Shown: positions 17,150 through 26,710, counted from the stretch's first letter. The stretch is 59,359 bases of DNA from Candidatus Thorarchaeota archaeon (GCA_029855935.1 JAGSHN010000023.1:76157-135515), one strand, 5' to 3'. Numbers and translations: made by a program. The notes: generated from the letters alone by a model not told the origin.

Positions 17150-17447
17150 GTGAGGGATGCAGAACAGGATTCAGAGAGAGCGGCAAATGACACAGGTGAG
17201 GCGTGATGTCGAGGGAGCCAATGGGCAAATCTCTTTCCCATCATTCTCTAGAACCGTTCATCGTGCCTTCCTTCCAGTGACTCATCTCCCGATAGACAAT
17301 ACACTCGATTAGATCTTGGGATAGGTAGCTCAGTAGTGAATTGATTGTCAGTTTACCACGTGTGCCACGGCTTGCCCACCTTGCCCACATCTTCTGGTAG
17401 GAAACCTTGTTGAGGCTGACGTCAAGTTCTTGTCTGTATCTTCCCAC
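17150..17447 (-). pseudogene. YgjP/SprT-like (DUF45) metallopeptidase remnant
   Basis: The minus-strand frame 17241-17447 reads KVSYQKMWARWASRGTRGKL then TINSLLSYLSQDLIECIVYREMSHWKE. This matches the end of DUF45/YgjP peptidases (RWGSCS..G.L..N..L...P...I.YVV.HE..H). The catalytic HExxH is RExSH here, so the first zinc ligand is lost. The match then jumps frame: GRHDERF, a TAG where Trp is expected, then RMMGKRF, equivalent to the usual H..RFW..... continuation. The N-terminal two thirds are absent. It is therefore a decayed fragment with a point mutation, a frameshift and a stop. It lies where a HEPN partner of the adjacent nucleotidyltransferase would be expected. Confidence 0.72.
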
Positions 17448-17474
17448 AGCGGTCTTTGCTGTACAAACCGTCGA

Positions 17475-17909
17475 TCAATTGCCATCTCTAATCGACCTCA
17501 TCACTTGGTCTAGAAACCGGCGCTCGAAGATTGCATAGTCGGGGTAGTGAATCATCACATCGGCGAGAAACCTCTCCCACGCCCCCTCTCTCGCAAAAAG
17601 GACCAGGCCATCCCGTGCAATCTTGTATCTCAGTGACCAGTTTACGTCCTCGACAAGAATGACATCGACCCGTTTTTCTGGGCCGTTCAATGCGGACACC
17701 AGCTCCATCAACAGCCTCCATCTGTCATCCACCTCGGGCAGGGTCGTCTTGATGGCAATGTCGGTGTCGCTCAGAGAGTGAGCAGTGCCACGTGCACGGG
17801 AGCCGAAGACTGCGATGAACTCTATGCGGTCGCCGCCAATCCGGAGGATGACATCCCGTATGTTCTTCAAGTCCGGTGGAATTGAACTGGCTGTCTGCGG
17901 CTTTGTCAA
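17475..17909 (-). CDS. Orphan MNT-type nucleotidyltransferase
   Basis: 144 residues with FIAVFGSRARGTAHSLSDTD giving the complete GS-x10-D-x-D active site, and RVDVILVEDV supplying the third acidic residue. C-terminal helices (DVMIHYPDYAIFERRFLDQV) end normally. The start codon is TTG 17909, as no ATG or GTG lies in frame upstream before a stop. In this family the gene normally pairs with a HEPN gene; none is found on either side, only the DUF45 remnant. It may act on a partner elsewhere or be left over from a lost pair. A T-rich TATA-like element (TTTTTTATGC) lies about 35 nt upstream. Confidence 0.82.
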   Translation of the reverse strand: MTKPQTASSIPPDLKNIRDVILRIGGDRIEFIAVFGSRARGTAHSLSDTDIAIKTTLPEVDDRWRLLMELVSALNGPEKRVDVILVEDVNWSLRYKIARDGLVLFAREGAWERFLADVMIHYPDYAIFERRFLDQVMRSIRDGN

Positions 17910-18328
17910 CGAACCTACCCATCTACTGTTTTGACCTCAAGCATAAAAAACTGGCTAGGCTAGAATAGGAACGAGAACACCCCAGCAACCCTCGGACCAG
18001 AATTGTCAGACAATTACATCCGGGTGCTCCGACAGAGATGTCTGAATGGAACCCGACACTCCGGAGTGCAAGATCAGCTGTAGATGTTCTGATCGTTCGA
18101 TGAAGCGTTCTAGATGCAACCTCGTCCCACTTACGATACTTGCCAGACTGGGATTCCCGATGCCTTTGAAACGTAGGCAGACTCCGAGGATTGAACCGGC
18201 CTAACTGGGATTGATGGGGGGCAGGACAGCGTCAACGAGAGCACGTCTTGTCCGAGGGCCAACACACCGACAAGCGTGAACCAAGCCACTCTGGTAGCAA
18301 CAGCGTGCAACTCGCGCAGGAAATACGT
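17910..18328. other. Intergenic stretch between divergent MNT and convergent TSUP genes
   Basis: No supported gene; the minus-strand frame at 18201-18491 overlaps the TSUP gene out of frame and looks like its shadow. Confidence 0.4.
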
Positions 18329-19084
18329 CTATCCAGCAAGTGCCTGTATCAGCAAGATTGCTGCAACTGTGAGGAGGACACCGCCGAACACCGCACGCAC
18401 GTGCCTCGGCCTTGCGTGATGCGCCATTACTCGCGACCCGATCTGACTCCCCGCAAACACGGCCACTGCACAGGCAATCCAGATGTCCCACTGCGGCTCG
18501 GCGGCAAAGACCATATGCGAGATGAAGCTCGACGTCCCCGAGCAGCTGACGATGAACGCCGATGTCGCTGCTGCAATCTTGGGATCCAGTCCGACGATGT
18601 ACAGCAGTGGCACCACAAAGCTGCCGCCGCCCCTGCCAATCAGCCCAGCGATGAGTCCAAGCCCAGCACCACCCATCAGACCAATGGCCATTCTCTCGCG
18701 GGACTTGAACTCATCACGCGACGGTCTCCACCCGCTCAGCATCAGTAGTGCCGCCGCAGCCGTGAACAGCGCGAACACAACCAGCAGGACATCGGTGGGA
18801 GCAGCGATATTGAGCAACGTTCCGATGGGTGCAAAGATGACCATCGTCAGTCCAAACGGCAGCGCGATTCTCCAGTCGATGAGCCCCCTCCGATGGTATG
18901 TCACGGCGGCCGACGAGCTGTTGATCACGTTCAGCAGCATCCCGAGGGGAATTGCCTGGGTCTTGAAGTCCATCCCGAACCAGAAGAGAATGGGAATGTA
19001 GAGCTGGGACCCGCCCATCCCCAACATCGAGAATACAAATGCAATCAGAAAGAAGACAATTGGTATCAGGATGGCGTAGTCCAT
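18329..19084 (-). CDS. TSUP (TauE/SafE) family membrane transporter
   Basis: 251 residues and eight predicted spans in two repeated halves. Each half has the family signature: FSMLGMGGSQLYIPIL in the first and AGLIGRGGGSFVVPLL in the second (G-x-G-G-x(6)P). The short central hydrophilic stretch SGWRPSRDEFKSRERM separates the halves. The family exports or imports sulfite, sulfonates, sulfoacetate or related anions; the direct substrate cannot be told. Length and topology are normal. It is monocistronic, and no sulfur-metabolism neighbour gives a hint. Confidence 0.88.
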   Translation of the reverse strand: MDYAILIPIVFFLIAFVFSMLGMGGSQLYIPILFWFGMDFKTQAIPLGMLLNVINSSSAAVTYHRRGLIDWRIALPFGLTMVIFAPIGTLLNIAAPTDVLLVVFALFTAAAALLMLSGWRPSRDEFKSRERMAIGLMGGAGLGLIAGLIGRGGGSFVVPLLYIVGLDPKIAAATSAFIVSCSGTSSFISHMVFAAEPQWDIWIACAVAVFAGSQIGSRVMAHHARPRHVRAVFGGVLLTVAAILLIQALAG

Positions 19085-19433
19085 GCAATCACTGGCTCCT
19101 ACAATAGCGACTCAGGTTGTCGAGCCCCGGACCGACTAGCGACCGCTGAGGCCCTGCAGTCGCATTCCGTGCACTGTTCTATTTACATATGCCGCAACTG
19201 GCACACTGCCAGATACTTCAGAATACGCGCTGCTGATCCCTGACCCAGCAGGCCTATTCGCAAATGGTTTCGCGCTGGCAACGCCCGAGACATTGGCACA
19301 GCAGAGTGGTCAGGCCCACAGAGAGTCTACCATCGCAGGGTTCGCAGTGATACCGCTCATTCTCCATTCTCAGCCAGTCGTACGACGAATCCTTTTAGAT
19401 GTGACAGACATAGTATGAGGGGAGGGAAGCACG
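19085..19433. other. Intergenic stretch between divergent TSUP and membrane protein genes
   Basis: Contains a TATA-like CCTTTTAGAT (19391-19400) serving the gene at 19434, with GGGAGG (19420-19425) as ribosome site. Nothing else recognised. Confidence 0.4.
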
Positions 19434-20252
19434 TTGGCATCAAGTCGGACGGCCTTTGGTCTGATCGTGGTGTACGGCATCAGTGTGGTCCTCAGCGCGG
19501 CCTTCTCATTGACAAACCCAGAATGGAGTACGGTCGTTCCACTGCTGGGACTGGAGACGAGATACCACTTCCTTCTCGTGGTCTACGTCATCCCGCTGGT
19601 CGTGGGCATTGTCGTCACATATCTCGCGCTCCGTGGAGTGACTCCTCTCTATCTGAGACTGAGAACGGCAATGGCTGAGGGAGACAGCCGCATCGTCTAT
19701 GCGCCCCCCACCTCTGACCCAAACGACTCGGATGTCTATCTCAGGAGGAGCCTTCTCGTGGCGTTCCTTGTTCTTGGGATTCTGTCAATCATCATCCACT
19801 ACGTCGACCCGCATCTCTTCATGACCGACGCGGACTACGAGATGTTCGTCCGAGACGTGGGCGACCCAAGGTACGCGCCGCCTGTATCCATCACCCTGGC
19901 TGGCCTGTTGATTCCGCTTGCGGTCGCCGTGTGGTCGATAGTCTGGATCCTGCAGGACTGCAATCTCTACGAGGAGCAGAGAGTCGGAACTGGCGTCGTT
20001 GCTGGCGCGACGTATGAGCCTCTGTGGCTTAGACCGGCCAAGTTCCTGCAGGGATACTCGGGAATCTCGTCGCTGCTCTTCGTGATCTCTATCGCGGCTC
20101 TCTTCATCGCGACTGGCGAGTCACTGATGTCCGCAGTATTCACCATACTGATACCAATCTTCGCGGTCGTTCAGTGCATTCCTGTCTACCTCTTCTACAC
20201 CCGCATCGACAGAGGGTTCCTGTTGCAGAGGGCCGAGAGACTCAGCTCATAG
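19434..20252 (+). CDS. Five-span membrane protein of unknown function
   Basis: 272 residues with spans near 7-29, 41-65, 108-125, 153-172 and 215-258 (for example FLLVVYVIPLVVGIVVTYLAL and SLLVAFLVLGILSIIIHYV). A loop of about 40 residues (RLRTAMAEGDSRIVYAPPTS) lies on one side. No family signature is recognised. TTG 19434 is chosen as start: GGGAGG lies 8 nt upstream and no ATG or GTG is better placed. The product is not obviously related to its neighbour at 20554 except that both are multi-span. Confidence 0.65.
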   Translation: MASSRTAFGLIVVYGISVVLSAAFSLTNPEWSTVVPLLGLETRYHFLLVVYVIPLVVGIVVTYLALRGVTPLYLRLRTAMAEGDSRIVYAPPTSDPNDSDVYLRRSLLVAFLVLGILSIIIHYVDPHLFMTDADYEMFVRDVGDPRYAPPVSITLAGLLIPLAVAVWSIVWILQDCNLYEEQRVGTGVVAGATYEPLWLRPAKFLQGYSGISSLLFVISIAALFIATGESLMSAVFTILIPIFAVVQCIPVYLFYTRIDRGFLLQRAERLSS

Positions 20253-20553
20253 ACCAACAGTCGTCTTGCCGGCGAGACAGTGTCCCGATGTTCCCGCAAC
20301 CAGATTCCGTGTGTTGTACGGCTCTATCCGCTCATCGACGAGGACCACGGACAAGTACAGCAGGAACTCACGGATCACGACCGGGTCCGAATCACCATCG
20401 CGCTCCGTCGCCGCCAATGCCTCGCAAGAACGAGGTCCTCTGTTCATACTCAGGTCTCCAGCAAGAACCAACTCCGATGCCTGCGTGAAGTCCCAGACTA
20501 CACAGGTCTGGTTGAAACGGGAAGCGGAACTCACCCAATCATAGCCGTCCGAG
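20253..20553. other. Intergenic stretch, ambiguous open frames on both strands
   Basis: Overlapping frames of 90-100 residues exist on both strands. None has a motif, and their composition (Arg/Ser-rich) resembles shadow translation, so I annotate no gene. Confidence 0.35.
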
Positions 20554-21498
20554 ATGAGTCCTCACAGTCGCAGGCACGACCTCATTGACGTGCCAATATT
20601 GAAATTGCCAGAAGACAATACGCTGCTGACTGGCGCGGGAGGATCAGTATTGCAAGACTCGGAGAAGCGCGAGGCCATAGGGCTCATAGTCATAGTTGTC
20701 TTCACGATGTTGGGCGGAGTCGCTACAGTATTTCTGGTAGTGCCGCACCTTGCCGACCTCCCGATGTGGGCTGCTGTTGCCATTCTGACAAGTATCGCCT
20801 TGGCAATTGTGGGTCTCGGTGCTGGAGCCCTGATTGTCCTGACACGCGGGAGCACCGAGTCGAGACGTCCGACAGGAGAGGACGTTGCAAGAGCCATCGC
20901 TCTACTCGATAGACTCTGTAACGGGCTGTCACCGCCACTGATCTCTGACAGCGAGAGAGAGACCTCCATGGAACTGGACCCCTTCTCTGGCGCGGCTGCA
21001 GAGGCGACTGTGCGCGTTCTTCTTGCCGCAGACGCCCCTTTATCGAAATGGTGGGCAGAGGCTGTGCAACGCGAGGTCCCTCACTGGAGGGATGTCATAC
21101 AGGTACCTGCTGTGGTGACCGATTCGGCGCTTGACGTAAACGAGGGGTGTGTGATGCTCGTGCTGATTGTTCTCTACGCTGTCTACTCTGCCGTGCAGTT
21201 CTTGGTCGGTCCCGCTCTTGCACCAGTCGTTTCTGTAGTCATAATTGTTCTCCCTGTCGTTGTCATAGCCGTGGCATGGAGAAGACGGTCTCGGAGGCAA
21301 TCCGAGATGGGTCTTGATGAACTGAGTTGCATAGGGATTCGCAAGGTGATTCGTTACGCAGAGAAGCGGATGGAAGAGGAACTGACTGTGTACGTGATTG
21401 GAAGATACGACGGCCTGCAGTACACGGAAGAGTTCATCGAGACCGAGGACAATATGCGACTCACAAGGGCGCTGCTGATCCCGCGGGCGAGGCGGTGA
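20554..21498 (+). CDS. Four-span membrane protein with cytoplasmic domains, unknown
   Basis: 314 residues. Two spans at about 43-97 (AIGLIVIVVFTMLGGVATVF and VAILTSIALAIVGLGAGALI) and two at about 200-243 (MLVLIVLYAVYSAVQFLVG and VVSVVIIVLPVVVIAVAW) enclose a soluble part of about 100 residues. A basic stretch RRRSRRQSE is followed by a C-terminal domain with EKRMEEELTVYVIGRY. The M1 start could be later. No family is recognised and no neighbour points to a role. Confidence 0.62.
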   Translation: MSPHSRRHDLIDVPILKLPEDNTLLTGAGGSVLQDSEKREAIGLIVIVVFTMLGGVATVFLVVPHLADLPMWAAVAILTSIALAIVGLGAGALIVLTRGSTESRRPTGEDVARAIALLDRLCNGLSPPLISDSERETSMELDPFSGAAAEATVRVLLAADAPLSKWWAEAVQREVPHWRDVIQVPAVVTDSALDVNEGCVMLVLIVLYAVYSAVQFLVGPALAPVVSVVIIVLPVVVIAVAWRRRSRRQSEMGLDELSCIGIRKVIRYAEKRMEEELTVYVIGRYDGLQYTEEFIETEDNMRLTRALLIPRARR

Positions 21499-21759
21499 CT
21501 ATCCGTATTCACCGGGGTCTCAGGACATCTCGATTGCGACCCCCATAGGGCATTCTCATAGTGTCTCCCAACCCGGAGGAGAGTCATTCAGAGATGGGCG
21601 TACGCCATCCGTCAGTCTTGCAAACGAATGAGTGCTCAGACGCTTGTGCAAGAGTTATCTTGCCGTTCACATAGACTGCCAGATGTGTTCAGCCGTGAGC
21701 TGCGCTTCGCTATCGACAACAGCAGCTGCTCAACACGCCGCGCACTGGAGTGAGAAGAG

Positions 21760-22899
21760 ATGAGGCTTGCATTTGTTTCCACGTTCCTGCCACAGCAATG
21801 CGGAATAGCGACGTACACGGACTACCTTGTCAGGGGACTGAGGAAGGCCGACCCAGATCTTGAGATCACGGTTCTCGCAGAGGACGGTGCCGAGGCCCTG
21901 CGCGATGGCAACCTCACGGTAGTACCGTGCTGGAACAGGAGGGAGGACTACGTGAAGCAGATTCTCAGCAGGACCGACGACATCGACATCCTCCATATCC
22001 AGCACGAATACGGCATCTACTCCTTCGACGAGAGGCTGCCGACCCTCCTCGACAGCCTGCCGGACACCATCGGCAAGGTCGTCACAATCCATTGTGTCAG
22101 GCCGGCACAGGTGAGCGAGAGAGGCCCCGTGGACGAGGAGTACGCAAGGGAGATAGCCGAGCGCGCTGATCACGTCATTCTTCATCTCCCCTCTCAGAGG
22201 GCAATCCTTGAGCGGCTCGGCATTCCGCGAGAGAAGATATCTGTGATAGCCCACGGTACTGAGCTGAGCGATGAGGACCCTATCGAGTCGAGAAGACGAC
22301 TTGACATCCCCGAGGATGCGAGGATAATGCTGATGTTCGGCTTCGTCAAGCCCCACAAGTGTCTGCACGTGGCTGTGGAGGCGCTGCGCAAGATCATCGA
22401 TGAGGGTGTTGACGCGCGACTGTTCGTGGCGGGTGGACTCGCCTCAAACGCAAACGAGGAGGCAAGACGATATGTGGACACCGTCAGGGAGAGGATAGCC
22501 GAGCTCCGACTACAGGAGAGTGTCATCTTCCCGAACCGATTCTATCCCAACGAGGATGTCCCGTACCTCTTCAGGGCCTGCGATGTCGTCCTGTTTCCGT
22601 ACTACGAGGGCGACCGCTCGGCGTCGGGCTCGCTTCATCTCGCCATCGGCGCGGCACGGCCCGTCATCGCCTCGCGCATCCCCAAGTTCGTGGAGCTTGC
22701 GAACATCAGCGACGAACTGCTGATCCTCCCTCACAACTCCGACGAGCTCGCCCAGCTTGCACTGCGCCTGTTCACTGACAGTGAGTTCAACAAGTACATC
22801 ACGCGTAGGACTGAAGAGTACCGCGAACAGACTTCATGGAAGAAGACTGCACAGAGGCACCTCGAGGTATACGAAAAAGTGAAGGAGGAGAGTCACTGA
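21760..22899 (+). CDS. Glycosyltransferase family 4
   Basis: 379 residues with GT-B architecture. The N-terminal Rossmann half begins MRLAFVSTFLPQQCGIATYT with the G-x-x-x-x-T acceptor loop; DILHIQHEYGIY follows. The C-terminal half has LMFGFVKPHK, NRFYPNEDVPYLFRACDVV and the E-x7-type donor motif PYYEGDRSASGSLHLAIGAA. GT4 enzymes transfer a sugar from a nucleotide or lipid donor with retention. The GH130-type enzyme 41 nt downstream suggests a shared pathway for a beta-mannoside or similar oligosaccharide. Start ATG 21760 follows GTGAGAAGAG, a modest purine-rich ribosome site. The frame is complete. Confidence 0.9.
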   Translation: MRLAFVSTFLPQQCGIATYTDYLVRGLRKADPDLEITVLAEDGAEALRDGNLTVVPCWNRREDYVKQILSRTDDIDILHIQHEYGIYSFDERLPTLLDSLPDTIGKVVTIHCVRPAQVSERGPVDEEYAREIAERADHVILHLPSQRAILERLGIPREKISVIAHGTELSDEDPIESRRRLDIPEDARIMLMFGFVKPHKCLHVAVEALRKIIDEGVDARLFVAGGLASNANEEARRYVDTVRERIAELRLQESVIFPNRFYPNEDVPYLFRACDVVLFPYYEGDRSASGSLHLAIGAARPVIASRIPKFVELANISDELLILPHNSDELAQLALRLFTDSEFNKYITRRTEEYREQTSWKKTAQRHLEVYEKVKEESH

Positions 22900-22940
22900 A
22901 CGGAATCGGAGCGCACTCATAGACAGAGGTGATTCACAGA

Positions 22941-24122
22941 ATGAAAGGAGGATTCGACGAGACGATCAGGAGAACGGGTCCCGGAGAGACCGTCACTCTC
23001 GATAATGGGGAGAATGTCTTCCGGCTCTCTTCTTTCGAGGGGAACCCAGTAGTTCATCCGCGCGACATAGGTCTGACCTCAACAGAGGAGGACGGAAACG
23101 AGCAGCTTGGCGCCGTCTTCAATGGCGGTGCCGTTCTGCACGGGAATCAAGCCATCCTGACCCCACGCTGTCACAGAGACTACCGAAGAATCACGTTCTA
23201 TGACGAGAGGTTGGGCAGGGAGAGAACCGGTTTTGACAACTATGTTTCCGAAGTGTGGGTACTGTCCAGTGACGACGGGGTCGACTTCGCGCCGACGGGA
23301 ACGATCATCCGTGGCGACGGGACCGAACACAGCGACTTCACCTATGGCATCGAGGACATCCGCATCGTGCCGTTTGAGGACAGGTACCTGCTGATAGGGT
23401 GCGGCAAGGTCAAGCCGCCATTCAAGGGCTCAAATGCAGACCGTGTGGCCATCTACTCGACAGAGGACTTTGAGAGCATCACCTATCACGGAATGATCAG
23501 GGCGTTCGACAGCAGAAACGCCGTGCCCATCTTTGATGACAACGGAGGGGCTCACATCCTCCTCCGGTTTCATCCGAACATCTACATCGCCCGACTTGAG
23601 AACGGTGGTCAGGAACTCCTGCAGCCAAAGAAGTACGAGGACTGGTGGGAGCGCGTCTACACGCACAGGGAGGACCATCTCCTGCTGAGGGCGGGAGCGC
23701 ACGCGCACGAGACTGAGAAGATCGGTCCCGGGCCTCCGCCCATCAAGACGGACGAGGGATGGCTTCTCATATACCACGCAGTTGGCGAGATTGATGGCCA
23801 TATCTGTCGGGTCTACGGACTGGACAGGCCGATTGAGCGAGGATACTCTGTCTGCGCGGCGCTGCTCGACCCAGACGAACCCCGGAGGGTACTCTATCGG
23901 ACGAACAGACCGCTCTACATCCCGCATAGGCCGTACGAGCTGTATGGAGATGACCAGTATCCCGTCGACATTCCTGCTGTGGTCTTTCCGACAGGAGCCA
24001 TAGAGCACAGAGGCAGACTGTTGCTCTACTGCGGTGCCGGTGACAAGTATATGGTCCTCTTGAGCTGCGAGACGAAGCGTCTACTTGAGTACCTAGAGGA
24101 CCATCCTGCTCAACGAGAATGA
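22941..24122 (+). CDS. GH130-family beta-mannoside phosphorylase/hydrolase
   Basis: 393 residues forming a five-bladed propeller enzyme of the GH130 type. Landmarks are the first-blade sequence EGNPVVHPRDIG, GAVFNGGAVLHGNQ, the catalytic region FTYGIEDIRIVPF with the general-acid Asp/Glu, and GPGPPPIKTDEGWLLIYHAV, the P.KT..GWL..YH signature. GH130 enzymes phosphorolyse or hydrolyse beta-1,4- or beta-1,2-mannosides; which one cannot be read from the sequence. ATG 22941 is preferred over the ORF start at 22929 because AGGTGA lies about 10 nt upstream. It probably shares an operon with the GT4 gene. Confidence 0.87.
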   Translation: MKGGFDETIRRTGPGETVTLDNGENVFRLSSFEGNPVVHPRDIGLTSTEEDGNEQLGAVFNGGAVLHGNQAILTPRCHRDYRRITFYDERLGRERTGFDNYVSEVWVLSSDDGVDFAPTGTIIRGDGTEHSDFTYGIEDIRIVPFEDRYLLIGCGKVKPPFKGSNADRVAIYSTEDFESITYHGMIRAFDSRNAVPIFDDNGGAHILLRFHPNIYIARLENGGQELLQPKKYEDWWERVYTHREDHLLLRAGAHAHETEKIGPGPPPIKTDEGWLLIYHAVGEIDGHICRVYGLDRPIERGYSVCAALLDPDEPRRVLYRTNRPLYIPHRPYELYGDDQYPVDIPAVVFPTGAIEHRGRLLLYCGAGDKYMVLLSCETKRLLEYLEDHPAQRE

Positions 24123-24176
24123 CTACGCGCGAGGGCGAACAGCATCGTGAGGTGGACTGTTGGAGGGCGGGGCTGT

Positions 24177-26399
24177 CTACGTGCCGGATTGTCCAGCATC
24201 CCTGCCCAGCAGCCGCCCGCCGAAGGAGTTGAACAGAATTGTCGTCACACTTGCCGCCATTGCGACCATCGCCCAGACAGGATGCACAAGGCCCAGCACG
24301 GCCGCCGGCACACCGATTCCGTTGAACAGGAAGGCGAGCGTCAGGTTCTGGACGGTCTTGGAATAGCTGGACCTCCCAATCTCCAGCGTGTCTATCACAC
24401 CGCCAATCCTGTCACCCACAAGGACCACGTCCGCCGACTCAATTGATACATCAGTACCAGAGCTCACGGCCACACCGACATCAGCCTGCATCAACGCAGG
24501 GGCGTCATTTATGCCATCTCCGACCATCATCACCCTGTGGCCCTCGGACTGGATCTCTCGGACCTTCTGAGCCTTGTCGCCCGGGAGTACCTCGGCATAC
24601 ACACAGTGAATCCGAACTTCCTCCGCCACACCCCTTGCTGTCCTTGCGTTGTCTCCGGTGATCATCACCGACGTGATACCCATCTCGTGCAATCTCTGGA
24701 CGGTCTCTGCACCGTCCTCCTTCAGCAGGTCCCCGATTGCTATCAGACCCGAGATCGACCTCTCCACAGCAACGATGACTACGGTCAGACCACGTTCCTG
24801 TAGCTCGACAAGCCGCTGATGCACGGGCGCGATGTCAATCCCCATCTGCTCTATGAACCGTGAGTTACCCACACATACGGAACGACCGCCGACAGACGCG
24901 CTCACGCCAGCACCTCTTGTGGAGACAAAGTCGGTAGCGTCATGAAAGGAGAGTCCGTTGTCGATGGCGTAGTCGACTATGGCCCTCGCCAGAGGATGCT
25001 CTGACAGTCGCTCGACACTGGCTGCCAGTGACACAAGATCTTCGCCGCTGAACGAGCCTGTTGTCACCACCCCGACCACATACGGCCTGCCACGTGTCAG
25101 AGTCCCCGTCTTGTCAAAGACAACCGTATCGATGTCCTTCAGCACCTCGAACGCCTGCCCTGATCTTATGAGGACGCCTCTTCGTGCGGCTCGGCCGCCG
25201 CCACGCACGATTGCCAAGGGCGTCGCCATTCCGAGGGCACAGGGGTAGCCCATCACAAGCACAGCGAGCGTCGAATAGATCGCCCTCAGTAGGTCGTAGG
25301 TGCCGGAGACCATCCGCAGACCAACAGTCCACAGCAGAAAGGCGAGGAGGGCCGCCCCGAGAACCACTCTGACGTAGTGCTTCAGGACTCTATCCACAAG
25401 AAGCAGGATGTTCGGCTTCAGGGCACGTGCCTCACGGATGTGCGTCGCCACCTGTTGGAGGAACGACTCCGAGGCCTCCTTCGAGACATTGATCACAAGC
25501 GAGCCGTCCTGATTCAGCGCGCCACCTATGACCTCATCCCCGACCTCAACGTGAACCGGGATGAACTCGCCCGTGACAAGGCTGTTGTCAACAGTGGAGT
25601 GCCCCTCCTCGACCACGCCGTCAGTCGGTATACGTTCACCCGGCCGGACACGCACTCTGTCGCCCACGGTCAGATGCTCCACAGGCACCTCGTCCTCAGA
25701 ACCGTCATCTCTCAGGACACGTGCCGTCGCAGGCTGAAGGTCCATCAGTCTCTTGATGGCCTGAGAAGAGCGTGTCCGGACCACGAGCGCGACATACCCC
25801 GACAGGATGTGGTAGGACGTGACAAATACCGCGACGCCGAAGAAGTCGGCAGCGGGCCACGGGGTGATGACATAGCCGACAGCACCTCCCAGCAGACCAC
25901 CAAACGCCGCGCACTCAAGGAGAACATGCTGGTTCAGAATCCCCCTCCTCAGCGAGGACGCAGCCATTTGGAGGATATACCAGCCGGGGCCAAAGATGTT
26001 GAGCGCGGCCAGAATGAACATCAGGACAGGCCCGCCAGGCACTGGCCGTCCCAGCCACATAGCGACCATCAGACCAAGCGCGACCAACGTCAGCGACCCT
26101 GACACAGCCATCCGGGCCCTCTCCCTTCTGAGTTCGGCCTCCTCCTCCTCGAAAGTCCTCAGCCGATCGGGGTCGTAGAGAGTGAACCCGACACTCCTGA
26201 TGGCATCCCTCACGTCCAGCGGCCTGACCCGGCCTGGATCATACTCGACAAGGACCTCCTCGTGACCCAGGTTCACTGCAACGCGTGTCACTCCGTTCAG
26301 ACGCTTGAGGGAGGCCTCAATTGTGCTGGTGCAGAAGGAGCACTGCATACCACCAATCTTCAGGAACAACCTCTCGCGGCTCGGCTCGGTTTCGCTCAT
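24177..26399 (-). CDS. P1B-type heavy-metal (copper-like) transporting ATPase
   Basis: 740 residues. An N-terminal HMA domain has GGMQCSFC (Cys20, Cys23). Eight spans follow, together with DKTGTLTRG (phosphorylated Asp), SEHPLARAIV (the HP motif of P1B pumps), MITGDNARTA and GDGINDAPAL. The membrane metal-binding motif reads GYPCALGMATP, so the first Cys of the canonical CPC is Tyr. YPC pumps form a distinct P1B group whose ion preference may differ from Cu(I). The pump moves metal out of the cytoplasm at the expense of ATP. A CopZ-like chaperone gene lies 30 nt upstream, forming an operon. The start ATG is preceded by GGAGACGGTG. Confidence 0.92.
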   Translation of the reverse strand: MSETEPSRERLFLKIGGMQCSFCTSTIEASLKRLNGVTRVAVNLGHEEVLVEYDPGRVRPLDVRDAIRSVGFTLYDPDRLRTFEEEEAELRRERARMAVSGSLTLVALGLMVAMWLGRPVPGGPVLMFILAALNIFGPGWYILQMAASSLRRGILNQHVLLECAAFGGLLGGAVGYVITPWPAADFFGVAVFVTSYHILSGYVALVVRTRSSQAIKRLMDLQPATARVLRDDGSEDEVPVEHLTVGDRVRVRPGERIPTDGVVEEGHSTVDNSLVTGEFIPVHVEVGDEVIGGALNQDGSLVINVSKEASESFLQQVATHIREARALKPNILLLVDRVLKHYVRVVLGAALLAFLLWTVGLRMVSGTYDLLRAIYSTLAVLVMGYPCALGMATPLAIVRGGGRAARRGVLIRSGQAFEVLKDIDTVVFDKTGTLTRGRPYVVGVVTTGSFSGEDLVSLAASVERLSEHPLARAIVDYAIDNGLSFHDATDFVSTRGAGVSASVGGRSVCVGNSRFIEQMGIDIAPVHQRLVELQERGLTVVIVAVERSISGLIAIGDLLKEDGAETVQRLHEMGITSVMITGDNARTARGVAEEVRIHCVYAEVLPGDKAQKVREIQSEGHRVMMVGDGINDAPALMQADVGVAVSSGTDVSIESADVVLVGDRIGGVIDTLEIGRSSYSKTVQNLTLAFLFNGIGVPAAVLGLVHPVWAMVAMAASVTTILFNSFGGRLLGRDAGQSGT

Positions 26400-26429
26400 C
26401 GACTGACACCGTCTCCTGACTCAGCGCTC

Positions 26430-26666
26430 TCACTCATCGCTCATCGAGACGACAGGAAAGCCCATCTGGTCGAGAATCCGTGCAATCTCATCCCGGCTGA
26501 CTCTCTCTGGCTCGAAGACCACCCGGACAGTGCTGTTCTCGATGTCGGCAGCGACACGCAGTACACCCGACGTGGCTGACAGCACCCTCTCAATTCGTGC
26601 AACACAGCCGCCGCAATGAATCGAACCGCTCTTGACGGTGATGGACAACCGGGCAGGGACAGTCAC
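26430..26666 (-). CDS. HMA-domain metallochaperone (CopZ-like)
   Basis: 78 residues folding as a single HMA domain: SITVKSGSIHCGGCVARIER holds the metal-binding CxxC (as HCGGC), and VLRVAADIENSTVRVVFEPE plus ILDQMGFPVV complete the beta-alpha-beta-beta-alpha-beta order. It should deliver or sequester the metal for the downstream ATPase. Start GTG 26666 with GGAGAGGTG about 10 nt upstream; a TATA-like CACATAATGA lies at about 26700-26710 on the minus strand. The His in place of the usual Met or Thr before CxxC is a minor deviation. No CopY/CsoR/ArsR repressor is visible next to it. Confidence 0.87.
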   Translation of the reverse strand: MTVPARLSITVKSGSIHCGGCVARIERVLSATSGVLRVAADIENSTVRVVFEPERVSRDEIARILDQMGFPVVSMSDE

Positions 26667-26710
26667 TGTGCGGACACCTCTCCAGAGACTCTTCCGATTG
26701 TCATTATGTG

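Noticed and set aside
17009-17206. Plus-strand 65-residue frame after the RHH operon
   Set aside because: Ser/Thr-rich without a motif; the minus-strand frame opposite includes the end of the DUF45 remnant.
20247-20588. Overlapping 90-100-residue frames on both strands
   Set aside because: Mutually exclusive, low-complexity and without start signals; left as intergenic.
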